This document shows positions 16,209 through 24,001 of a stretch of DNA of 64,000 nucleotides, piece by piece (positions within the stretch are counted from its first letter, which is position 1; each line of letters begins with the position of its first letter). The notes beneath the pieces were generated by a model, which was not told the origin of the DNA, ran no database searches, and saw nothing but the letters and a program-made list of their open reading frames with translations. Source of the DNA: JBIOXB01 sp050732395 (GTDB taxonomy: Bacteria > Zhuqueibacterota > Zhuqueibacteria > Zhuqueibacterales > Zhuqueibacteraceae); NCBI GenBank assembly GCA_050732395.1, contig JBOHQX010000404.1, forward strand, positions 62,001 through 126,000, in the 5' to 3' direction. Made by a program: the position numbers and the translations under genes.

Positions 16209-18500
16209 ATGTCTCCTCCTGCCTCGCTCATGACACGCGGCCCTCGCCGGCTGCAGGAAACCTTGCAGCGCTTTCGCTTTGGCAAGAGCTCCAAGTTGAG
16301 GCGCAATGAAATGCAACTGGCCATGATCTTCCTGAGCCTGATCATTGTTCCCAGCGGGCTGTTGGGTTATCTCAGTTGGCGAGCCCTGGAAAATGAAAAG
16401 CTGCTCTCGCAGGAAAGATTGCGGGAGAGTTACGATCAGTTTGCCCGCCTGGCGGCCCGTGAAATAGACCACGAGCTTGAAGACCTCGAGAAGCGATGGG
16501 GCACCGCGATGAAAGATCTTCTGAAAAGAGGCCCGGCAAATTTCACCGACCGCGAAGTGGAGAAGCTGTTCTCGGGCGAACCGCTGATTGCCGCTTGCTT
16601 CTTGCTCACGGCCCCGGGACAGGTCGTTCATCCTCCCGGCCTGAGTCCGGGAAAGGAGACCTCCTCGCCGGAAACTTGGGAGCAGGCTTCCTACTTGCAC
16701 GAGTTTGAAATCTTCAAGCAATTGCAGGAGCAAGGCGAGGAGCTTGAATATCACGTTTACGACTTGCAGGGTGCCGTTGCTCGTTACCAGGAGATCTTGT
16801 CAAGAGTCTCCAACCCCCAGTTACGCGCCATGGCGGATAGTTACATAGGCCGCGCTTTGCAAAAGAAGGGCGACTGGATCGCTGCGCTCGCGGCATTCCG
16901 CGATTTGTTGCAAAACTATCCTGAGATGCGCGATTTCAATCAGATGTACCTGCGTTTTTTGGCGCGCTACCAGATCGCCGTCTGCCTCGACAATCTCGAA
17001 CGCGACCAGGAGGCCGTGGCCGAGCTGGCGCGACTGAACCTGGATTTGTTCGAGCGCAGCGACGCCATCCAAACGATGCAATACTCGTATTTCTTTCAGA
17101 TGATCCAGGATTTGGCTTCGCGACTGCTCGCCTCTCCCCATCTTTCTTCGCTCGCCGCGTCTCAGGCGCAGTTCCAGGCGCTGGCCGAGAAAAATAAGAA
17201 ACGCATCAGTCAAAAATATTTTGTTCAGCTTCTGAACCAAGAATTAACCGAGAGCGTGATCAAGCGCAAGCGTCACAAACTGAATTTTCGATATGTGTCG
17301 GGCGAGGCGGATGGCGAGCCTTTCTTATTGGCGCATCACTCTTTGCCCGATCCGAGCGGAATTTTTGCGACCGGCATGTTGGGATTGCAAATCGATCTGA
17401 ATCGGCTCCGGCAGGAGCTTTTTCCTGTGATCCTGCGCAACCTGAAGTCCAGCAAACAAGTGCAACTCGTTATTCTGAATGAAAAGGATGAATACGTCAT
17501 CGGCCCCACGAAGCCGGCTCCGGCGCTTCTTGCCGTGCAAAAGCTGGAGCGGCCGTTTGATTTCTGGCAAGTCGCGATCTATCTCGACGACACGTACCAC
17601 GTCTCTCAACGCCAGGACTTTGGCGTCGCCCTGAAGTTTTGGCTGATCTCATTCCTGCTGCTCAGCATCTTATCGGGCGCTTACCTTTTCATTCGGCGCG
17701 CGCGGCGCGAAGCTCAGCTCTCGCACATAAAATCCGGTTTCGTCTCCAACGTCTCCCACGAGCTGCGCACACCGCTGGCCTCGATCAGAATGCTGGCGGA
17801 GTTGATGGAGATGCAACTCAATGGCGAATCAAACATTCGTTTGGAAAAGCACAATGCTCGACATTATCTCAGCATCATTCAGCGGGAATGTAACCGGCTG
17901 GGGCGGCTTCTCGAAAACGTGCTGGATTTCTCGAAAATCGAGCGCGGCCTCAAGCAGTTCAGTTTTGAATACGAAAACCCCAGCTGTGTTTTGTACATGG
18001 CGGTCGAAACGTTTCGTCCACATGCCGAGGCGCAAGACTTTACGCTGGAAGTGGAAATCGCGGAGGACCTGCCCGCGGTGCGCCTAGACGCCGACGCCAT
18101 CTTGCAGGTAATGTTGAATTTGTTGAGCAATGCCCTCAAATACAGCCAGGAAATCAAGGAAATTCGCGTACGTGCCTATCGCGCGGACCGGACCCGCCTC
18201 TCGGTCGAAGTTGCCGATCAGGGCATCGGCATGGAAGCCGCAGAATTTCCGAAAATCTTCGATGCCTTTTATCGCATTGATCCAAGCTTGAACTCCCCGA
18301 AACAAGGCGGGGTTGGATTGGGATTGACCTTGGTGCGCCACATCGTGCAGGCTCACGGCGGTGAAGTGTACGTGCGCAGCATTGCCGGCCAAGGCTCCAC
18401 ATTCTGCTTTACACTTCCGATTTCCTCCGTGGAGGTATCCAAGCCAACGCGCCAGGAAACCAGCAACACACCGATGCTCACTGATGCGGAGGTTCTGTGA
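16209..18500 (+). CDS. Membrane sensor histidine kinase with large extracytoplasmic TPR-like region
   Basis: About 763 residues from ATG 16209; a TTG at 16176 would add 11, and neither has a good ribosome site. One membrane helix (MIFLSLIIVPSGLLGYLSW) lies near residues 38-56 and a second (FWLISFLLLSILSGAYLFI) near 477-495. Between them is about 420 residues of extracytoplasmic sequence, with a TPR-like stretch near 190-290 (YQEILSRV...AMADSYIGRALQKKGDWIAALAAFRDLLQNYP). The cytosolic part is HisKA (phospho-acceptor His at about 517 in NVSHELRTPLAS), then HATPase: NLLSNALKYS, DQGIGM, GGVGLGLTLV. The gene overlaps the response regulator start (GTGA). It probably senses a periplasmic or envelope signal. 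Confidence 0.9.
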   Translation: MSPPASLMTRGPRRLQETLQRFRFGKSSKLRRNEMQLAMIFLSLIIVPSGLLGYLSWRALENEKLLSQERLRESYDQFARLAAREIDHELEDLEKRWGTAMKDLLKRGPANFTDREVEKLFSGEPLIAACFLLTAPGQVVHPPGLSPGKETSSPETWEQASYLHEFEIFKQLQEQGEELEYHVYDLQGAVARYQEILSRVSNPQLRAMADSYIGRALQKKGDWIAALAAFRDLLQNYPEMRDFNQMYLRFLARYQIAVCLDNLERDQEAVAELARLNLDLFERSDAIQTMQYSYFFQMIQDLASRLLASPHLSSLAASQAQFQALAEKNKKRISQKYFVQLLNQELTESVIKRKRHKLNFRYVSGEADGEPFLLAHHSLPDPSGIFATGMLGLQIDLNRLRQELFPVILRNLKSSKQVQLVILNEKDEYVIGPTKPAPALLAVQKLERPFDFWQVAIYLDDTYHVSQRQDFGVALKFWLISFLLLSILSGAYLFIRRARREAQLSHIKSGFVSNVSHELRTPLASIRMLAELMEMQLNGESNIRLEKHNARHYLSIIQRECNRLGRLLENVLDFSKIERGLKQFSFEYENPSCVLYMAVETFRPHAEAQDFTLEVEIAEDLPAVRLDADAILQVMLNLLSNALKYSQEIKEIRVRAYRADRTRLSVEVADQGIGMEAAEFPKIFDAFYRIDPSLNSPKQGGVGLGLTLVRHIVQAHGGEVYVRSIAGQGSTFCFTLPISSVEVSKPTRQETSNTPMLTDAEVL

Positions 18501-19336
18501 AAGAAACCCACCGACACCTCGAGCTTACCGCCCCCGGGAAAGCTTCACCGGCTGGCATGAACACAACGATCTTGAGCGAAAGCAAAGAGCGCGGCATAAA
18601 GCAAATACTGATCGTTGAAGATGATGCCGCCATCGCTCTGGGATTGGAGAGTGCGCTGCGCGGTGAAGGCTATGAGACGCTCACGGCACGCGCCGGCAAG
18701 GAGGGCTTTCGCCTCGCTCAAGAGCAGCAACCGGATCTGCTCATTCTCGATTTGATGCTCCCGGGGATGAGTGGCCTGGAAATCTGCAAGCGCATTCGCG
18801 ACCAGGGCCTCGGCACTCCGGTAATCATGCTGACTTCCAAGGCCGAAGAGAACGATAAAGTACTGGGGCTGGAGATCGGCGCCGACGACTACGTCACCAA
18901 ACCCTTCAGCTTGCGCGAGCTGCTGGCGCGCGTGAAGGCACACTTGCGCCGCGAGGAGGCGGCAGGCTCGACCGTGACGGCCGCGCGGCGTACGCAATTT
19001 GCATTCGGCGAGGTCACCGTGGACCTCAAGCGGCATGAGGTTCGCAATGCCGGCAAGCTGCAGGAGCTGACCCCGCGCGAATTTCGCATCCTGGAATATT
19101 TTCTGGCGCACCCCGGTGAGCTCATTTCGCGCGATCGCTTGTTGGGGGAAGTGTGGGGTTATGAGCTTTATCCTACCACCCGCACGATTGACAGCCACAT
19201 TCACCTGCTGCGCACGCACATCGAGCTCGACCCGGGAAACCCGCGCTATATCAAGACGGTCCACGGCGTGGGCTATCTGTTTGAGTTGGAGGAGAGCGTG
19301 AAGCAGAAATCTGCAAAAACAAGCAAATGTCGATGA
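18497..19336 (+). CDS. OmpR/PhoB-family response regulator
   Basis: 279 residues. The receiver domain has the acid pair EDD (41-43), phospho-acceptor Asp85 in LLILDLMLPG, and the Thr/Lys of MLTSKAEE and YVTKPF. The C-terminal winged helix (LTPREFRILEYFLAHPGELISRDRLLGEVWGYE...TRTIDSHIHLLRTHIE) is the OmpR type that binds direct repeats in promoters. GTG 18497 overlaps the kinase stop and has GGAGG at 18488-18492, so I keep it; an internal ATG at 18557 would give a more usual length and the first 20 residues look unlike a conserved domain. It is surely the partner of the upstream kinase. Confidence 0.92.
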   Translation: MKETHRHLELTAPGKASPAGMNTTILSESKERGIKQILIVEDDAAIALGLESALRGEGYETLTARAGKEGFRLAQEQQPDLLILDLMLPGMSGLEICKRIRDQGLGTPVIMLTSKAEENDKVLGLEIGADDYVTKPFSLRELLARVKAHLRREEAAGSTVTAARRTQFAFGEVTVDLKRHEVRNAGKLQELTPREFRILEYFLAHPGELISRDRLLGEVWGYELYPTTRTIDSHIHLLRTHIELDPGNPRYIKTVHGVGYLFELEESVKQKSAKTSKCR

Positions 19337-19374
19337 AAAAAAGTTAAAACACGATATCAGATCGGGCACATTTC

Positions 19375-20466
19375 ATGGGAAATCCAATCGCCAAAATCGG
19401 TGTGCGCCTGCATGGCGTCACTCTGAACCTCGAGGCCGACCATCCGCCCTTGCTGGACTACGCCGTCACCCATCTTCATGGCATGGTGCAACCGCCGTAC
19501 GGCACGCCGGACCTGTCGGTGAAATGCTGGTGGTCACAGCGTGAGTGGGATGAGGAGGCCAACCCGTTTCCTTCAAATGGCGGCTTGAACGTCATCGGTA
19601 AGCGTATGTTAGGCAACGCCGAGGCCCTCATTTGGCTGGACACGTTGAAGATGAAAGGGCTGCAGTTGCGTTTCCGGCGTGCAAACGAACAACTCCACTT
19701 CGAGGTTGCTTATTGTTTTCATCCCAAGCAGAAGAAACTCGAGAGCGCGCCAGAGTACGAATACAAAGCCTATTTCAGCTTGATGAGTTATTTAGTCTAT
19801 TATCCGATGATGTGGTATCTCGAGCGTACGCGGAGTTGGACGGTCTTGCACGCTTCCGCCCTGGCAACGGGTGAAAGCGGCGTTATGATCGGAGGCCTGG
19901 GTGGCGTCGGTAAGACCACGACGTGCGTAGCTTTGATGCAGTGCGACGACATGGCGCTCATGTCTGAAAATCTGATTTTCACGGACGGAGAGTTCATTTA
20001 TCCATGCTACGAGCCGATCCGGCTGGATGAACACAGTCTGACCATGTTGGGCGCCCCCCCTGAAAAGGCGGGGCTGATGCCCATGGCATTCCCCGAAGGG
20101 CTGAAGGACAAGTGGCTTTTCCACGTCGCTCAAAGCGAGCTTTTGGAAAGAGTCCGGCCGGCCATCCTTTTTCTGCCGCAATTCTCCTCTAAGAGTTACC
20201 TGATCGAGCTTGCTCCCGAATTGGCGGTTGAAAAAATTCTCGCGATGAACCGTCTGACCCGTGAATTGGATGATTATGGCTGGTACGCAGCAGCGTTGGA
20301 TATGCATTGGCCCGTGGCGAACCGGGCCGCCCAGCGTGTGGAGGTGCTGCGGGAATTCGTGCAACGCATCGTCTGCTTCGAGCTCGGCATCGACCGCTCG
20401 GCCGGCGTCGGCGCGGTGGTGGAAAATATTCGGCGCGTCGTCAATTCACCGAGGAGAGGGATATGA
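19375..20466 (+). CDS. HPr-kinase-like P-loop protein
   Basis: 363 residues. The Walker A loop GGLGGVGKTT lies at about 173-182, directly after WTVLHASALATGESGVMI, the strand-loop order of the HPr kinase/phosphorylase C-terminal fold. After it come DDMALMSENLIFTDGEFIYPCYEPIRLD, which fits the acidic metal position and the target loop of that fold. About 170 N-terminal residues are unrecognised and unlike the HprK N-terminal domain. HprK-like kinases outside the PTS are known as tailoring kinases of lasso peptides and in HprK-related cassettes with PqqD proteins; neither a PqqD nor an asparagine synthetase is visible here. It overlaps the next lipoprotein gene by four bases. The likely role is phosphorylation of a peptide, lipid or glycan intermediate. 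Confidence 0.65.
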   Translation: MGNPIAKIGVRLHGVTLNLEADHPPLLDYAVTHLHGMVQPPYGTPDLSVKCWWSQREWDEEANPFPSNGGLNVIGKRMLGNAEALIWLDTLKMKGLQLRFRRANEQLHFEVAYCFHPKQKKLESAPEYEYKAYFSLMSYLVYYPMMWYLERTRSWTVLHASALATGESGVMIGGLGGVGKTTTCVALMQCDDMALMSENLIFTDGEFIYPCYEPIRLDEHSLTMLGAPPEKAGLMPMAFPEGLKDKWLFHVAQSELLERVRPAILFLPQFSSKSYLIELAPELAVEKILAMNRLTRELDDYGWYAAALDMHWPVANRAAQRVEVLREFVQRIVCFELGIDRSAGVGAVVENIRRVVNSPRRGI

Positions 20467-21659
20467 AAACGAAAACATGGTGCGCAATCTTCTTGGCGCT
20501 GGCCGCTCTGCTCTTGGGATGTGCCGGCAGAAGAACTACGCCCGGATCCGTGCAGACCGAGACGCCGATTCCACCCGCCGGAGGAAATGGCATGGCTGGC
20601 AACACGTTGAGCGCCTGGCGCGATCGTACGCCCCTCATCGAGCCCTCCCCGGTCTGGCCCGCTGCGGCCGAGGATTGCGCCCTCATTTATGACCCGCGCG
20701 CACATCGTCTGGTTCTGTGTGGCGGAAAAAACGACGATAACGAAAACCTCGACCAGGTTTGGGAATTTGATCTTCAAAGAAACCGTTGGCAGCAAATCGA
20801 GATCGTGGGCGAAAAACCGCCGCCCACGGAGGATCATGTTGCCGTCTATGATCCCATGAGCCATCGTTTGATTCTGCACGGCGGCGAGAACGGCGCAACC
20901 TGGAACAATACCTGGGCGCTGTCTCTGACCACACATCGGTGGCGCAATATGACAGACGCCGCGGCTCCGGCGCGTGAAGATCACACCGCCGTCTACGATA
21001 GCCGCGCGAAACGCATGGTAATCTTTGGCGGACGCAACTGGGAAATCGAAAACTCCTATGACCTCTGGGCCCTGGATCTCGATCCCCAGTCGCCCACTTT
21101 TGAAAAATGGCGGGACTTGACGGTCAAAGAAGACCATCCTGCGGGGCGCTTCGACCACGTCGCGGTCTTCGATAGCTTGAAAAATCGCATGCTCGTCTAT
21201 GGCGGCTGGAGCAAAAAGGAAAAAGAATACCTCGGCGACACCTGGGCATTCTATTTTGCGACAATGCCCGAAGGGGCCTTGCGGCCGGAGGCGAAGGGAG
21301 AGTGGAAAAAAATTAAAGCCAAAAAATCCCATCCCCCTAAACGCCGGCATGCGGTTGGAGCATATGACTCGTCCAGAAACTGGTTCATTCTATGCGGAGG
21401 CTTTGGCGAGGAGGGCTATCTTAATGATGTTTGGGCGTTCGACCTTGCCCTGGATAACTGGACGAACATTACACCCGGCCCGCAACCACGTATCGACCAT
21501 CAGGCGGTTTACGATCCGAGGAGCCAGCACCTGATCATTTATGGTGGTGATGCCCGGCTGCAGAATAAGTTTCACGACATGTGGGAGCTGCAGATTCAAG
21601 CTGGCCGGTCTTTCAATTTGTCGGTGTACAAGACGTTGGACGCGCGCGCCGAGAAATAA
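20463..21659 (+). CDS. Kelch-repeat lipoprotein
   Basis: 398 residues from ATG 20463, which overlaps the upstream stop. The signal peptide ends in the lipobox LLGC with the lipidated Cys at residue 20. The body is a kelch-type beta-propeller of about six blades, each with a pattern like DHVAVYDPMSHRLILHGGENG...NNTWALSL or DHTAVYDSRAKRMVIFGG...YDLWALDL. The Gly-Gly pairs and the spaced Trp/Tyr are clear. It is expected at the outer or inner membrane, facing the periplasm, and may bind glycan or protein. It forms an overlapping pair with the HprK-like gene, so it may be that kinase pathway's envelope partner (inference). Confidence 0.85.
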   Translation: MKTKTWCAIFLALAALLLGCAGRRTTPGSVQTETPIPPAGGNGMAGNTLSAWRDRTPLIEPSPVWPAAAEDCALIYDPRAHRLVLCGGKNDDNENLDQVWEFDLQRNRWQQIEIVGEKPPPTEDHVAVYDPMSHRLILHGGENGATWNNTWALSLTTHRWRNMTDAAAPAREDHTAVYDSRAKRMVIFGGRNWEIENSYDLWALDLDPQSPTFEKWRDLTVKEDHPAGRFDHVAVFDSLKNRMLVYGGWSKKEKEYLGDTWAFYFATMPEGALRPEAKGEWKKIKAKKSHPPKRRHAVGAYDSSRNWFILCGGFGEEGYLNDVWAFDLALDNWTNITPGPQPRIDHQAVYDPRSQHLIIYGGDARLQNKFHDMWELQIQAGRSFNLSVYKTLDARAEK

Positions 21660-21689
21660 TTGCTCATTCCCTAACCGTGCGAGGGTCGT

Positions 21690-23093
21690 ATGAAATTGAC
21701 GAGGTACAGTCCATTCGAAGAAATATCCGGCAACGGCAGCTTGCCGATACGATTCTTCCTGACACCGGAAATGATGCCGGATCAGGAAACGCTGGCGCAG
21801 TTGAAGAACCTCGCCACCGCGCCTGGCTTGCAGCGTTATGTCACCGTTTTGCCGGACGTTCACCGCAAAAGCCGCAACCTCAGCCCGACGGGGACGGTGG
21901 TCGCAGCGAAAAATGCGCTGGTGCCGCGCGCCGTCGACACCGGTATCAATTGCGGCATGCGCATGGTTCTGACCGATATTGACGCGCGGGAGCTCACCCC
22001 GCCTATACTCGATGATCTGTTTGGCAAACTCAAGAACTCCATCCCGGTCTTCGAGCACGAACAGGAGCGCTTCAGCCCGAAAGACGTTGTGGAGATTCTT
22101 GTGCGCGGCTGCCAATGGAGTCAAAAGGAATTCGGCCTGAGCGACCACGAGCGAAATTGCATCGAGAACCGCGGCACCATGCCGACGGATACGAATGACG
22201 ACGAAGCCATTCTCGCCTGCATGCCGGAGAAGTCGACCAAGAAAGGCGCGCGCTGCCTGGGTACGCTCGGCGATGGCAACCATTTTCTGGAGTTGCAGGA
22301 AATCGCCGAAATCTTAAATCGCGATCTTGCCAATCGCCTGGGGCTGTGTGAAGGCAAGGCATTTTTTATGCTTCACACCGGCTCGCGCACGGTCGGCAGC
22401 AAAATGATGAAGGCTTATCTGCGCGAATTGGAAGAAAAATTTCTTGCCTCAAGGTCAAAAGCGGCCGGACCGATCTGGTCGGTGCCGGCGGATTCCGAAG
22501 AGGGCGTCAAATTTGCGCGCGCGCTGGCGGCGGCCTCCAATTTCGGCTTTGCGAACCGGATCGTCATTACGGATAGATTGCGGAGGGCGGTGCGTCAGGC
22601 TCTGCATGATGAATCATTGGAGATGCCATTGCTGTACGATTGCGGCCACGTGAGCATCAAGGCGGAGATGTGGCAGGGAGAAAGACTGTGGATACACCGG
22701 CACGGTGCCAGCCGTGCTCTGCCACCCTCGCAGTTGCAGGAGCATCCGGTATTTAGCCGGACCGGACAACCGGTGCCGATCCCCGGTTCCATGGGGCACG
22801 CTTCATACGTCGGCGTTGCAGGCGAGCAGGCCGCTGAGGCGTTTTGTTCCGTCAATCATGGTGCCGGGCGCGTGCTGGACAAACCCGAGGCGCTGTTGCG
22901 CTTCACGGAGAGGCAGGTACAAAGAGAAATGCTGGACAAAAATATTCGCTTGTATCGTTACGGTTCGGGTGAAATCGCCGAACAGGCCCCCGGCTCGTTC
23001 AAGGACATTTCGCAAGTCATCGAAGCCATGTCCGCCTTCTCCCTGGCGCTTCCGGTGGCGCGCTTGCGCCCGCTTGCTGTGCTGAAAGGTTAG
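21690..23093 (+). CDS. rtcB: RtcB-family RNA-splicing ligase
   Basis: 467 residues. It joins RNA ends carrying 2',3'-cyclic phosphate or 3'-phosphate to 5'-hydroxyl ends, using GTP and manganese. Motifs: VLPDVHRKSRNLSPTGTVVA, DTGINCGMRM (metal-binding Cys), LGTLGDGNHFLEL (Asn and His ligands), MLHTGSRTVGS, DCGHVSIKAEM, and NHGAGRVLDK, which carries the His that becomes guanylylated. The sequence DTGINCGM has two extra residues relative to the common DIGCGM, as in a divergent RtcB subfamily; the essential Cys and His residues are kept. No archease or RtcR gene is adjacent, so it stands alone. It could serve tRNA or rRNA repair after damage. Confidence 0.88.
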   Translation: MKLTRYSPFEEISGNGSLPIRFFLTPEMMPDQETLAQLKNLATAPGLQRYVTVLPDVHRKSRNLSPTGTVVAAKNALVPRAVDTGINCGMRMVLTDIDARELTPPILDDLFGKLKNSIPVFEHEQERFSPKDVVEILVRGCQWSQKEFGLSDHERNCIENRGTMPTDTNDDEAILACMPEKSTKKGARCLGTLGDGNHFLELQEIAEILNRDLANRLGLCEGKAFFMLHTGSRTVGSKMMKAYLRELEEKFLASRSKAAGPIWSVPADSEEGVKFARALAAASNFGFANRIVITDRLRRAVRQALHDESLEMPLLYDCGHVSIKAEMWQGERLWIHRHGASRALPPSQLQEHPVFSRTGQPVPIPGSMGHASYVGVAGEQAAEAFCSVNHGAGRVLDKPEALLRFTERQVQREMLDKNIRLYRYGSGEIAEQAPGSFKDISQVIEAMSAFSLALPVARLRPLAVLKG

Positions 23094-23247
23094 CCGGCCG
23101 GGCCTTTATTTTCACACAATTTTGACAATTCTTCAACCGGCCCATGACAACGTGCGCGTATGATTGTCTTATCTTCCATACAGAAGCAAGCGCAAGCCCA
23201 GTCGAAATTGGTGACTGCGGTGCACTTGATGAAGATTGGTTTATCGC

Positions 23248-23320
23248 GTCATGGCGAGAATTGCATTCGCCCTTAGTTGATTTTGGGAGATTGCCTTTTT
23301 GCATCGCTTCTCGCCATGAC
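23248..23320. repeat. Inverted repeat element downstream of rtcB
   Basis: GTCATGGCGAGAA (23248-23260) is repeated as the exact complement TTCTCGCCATGAC (23308-23320), enclosing 47 bases. The 290-base gap between rtcB and the next gene holds this element and nothing else I can identify. The arms resemble termini of short palindromic MITE-like repeats. No T-run, so not an obvious terminator. Confidence 0.6.
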
Positions 23321-23383
23321 TCTTTTCCTGCTTGAAATCAGCAATTGTGTATGATTCATTTGAAAGTGAAAGGATGGTTTACC

Positions 23384-23971
23384 ATGCAAGCACGTTCGCA
23401 TGTGTCCGCGGCTTTTGTGTCTCTTCTGCTTTTGACGATGACGACCGCCGCCATGGCCCAAATGAGAATAAAAATGTCCCCGACGGAAGTCATTGGGGCT
23501 CTCAAGGTCGGGCAATGGGTCAAGATGGAAGGTGTCGTTCAACGAGATTACTCGGTGTTGACCAAGAGCATTAAGGTGTTGACCGGTGATTTTCTCGAAA
23601 GCGATTGGAGCATCACTGCAGTCGCTCGCATTGTTGATTACAGGCAGAAAGAACTCAAATTGATGCGCCTGCCCATCAAAACCCAAGCGGATACCGACTA
23701 CGAGAACAAGACTGGCCATTTGCAGGGCTTCACGGACCTGAAAGAAGGCATGCTGATGGAAGTAGACGGCACCTACTTGAAGGACGGCACCTTTCTGGCC
23801 GTTGAAATTGAAGATGTATCCGTTGAATTGGTAGAGGACCCCAAGCTGGGCGGCGAAGTCGAAGCCGTGGGCAAGATCGAGAAAGTCGACGCGGCCACAC
23901 AAGTCGTGATGCTCATGGGAATCCCGTTTAAGATCATCAGTGAAACCGAACTGAAATCGGCAATCAAGTAA
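23384..23971 (+). CDS. Exported DUF5666-like protein
   Basis: 195 residues from ATG 23384, which has AAAGGA at 23369-23374; upstream starts in frame lack a ribosome site. A signal peptide ends near AMAQM (about residue 25), so the protein is periplasmic or secreted. Two OB-like DUF5666 units are visible: VGQWVKMEGVV...SVLTKSIKVLTGDFLESDWSI, and GGEVEAVGKIEKVDAATQVVMLMGIPFKI. The gene lies 30 bases before the TolC-like gene and probably heads the exporter operon. A cytosolic relative of the same fold lies at 4016-4510. Function unknown; a periplasmic adaptor or metal-binding role is possible. Confidence 0.7.
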   Translation: MQARSHVSAAFVSLLLLTMTTAAMAQMRIKMSPTEVIGALKVGQWVKMEGVVQRDYSVLTKSIKVLTGDFLESDWSITAVARIVDYRQKELKLMRLPIKTQADTDYENKTGHLQGFTDLKEGMLMEVDGTYLKDGTFLAVEIEDVSVELVEDPKLGGEVEAVGKIEKVDAATQVVMLMGIPFKIISETELKSAIK

Positions 23972-24001
23972 CAAACACAAACGATGCCGGCGGAGGATGT
24001 C

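Noticed and set aside
23144..23335. A 63-codon plus-strand frame between rtcB and the DUF5666 gene.
   Set aside because: It consists largely of the inverted repeat at 23248-23320 and has no ribosome site.
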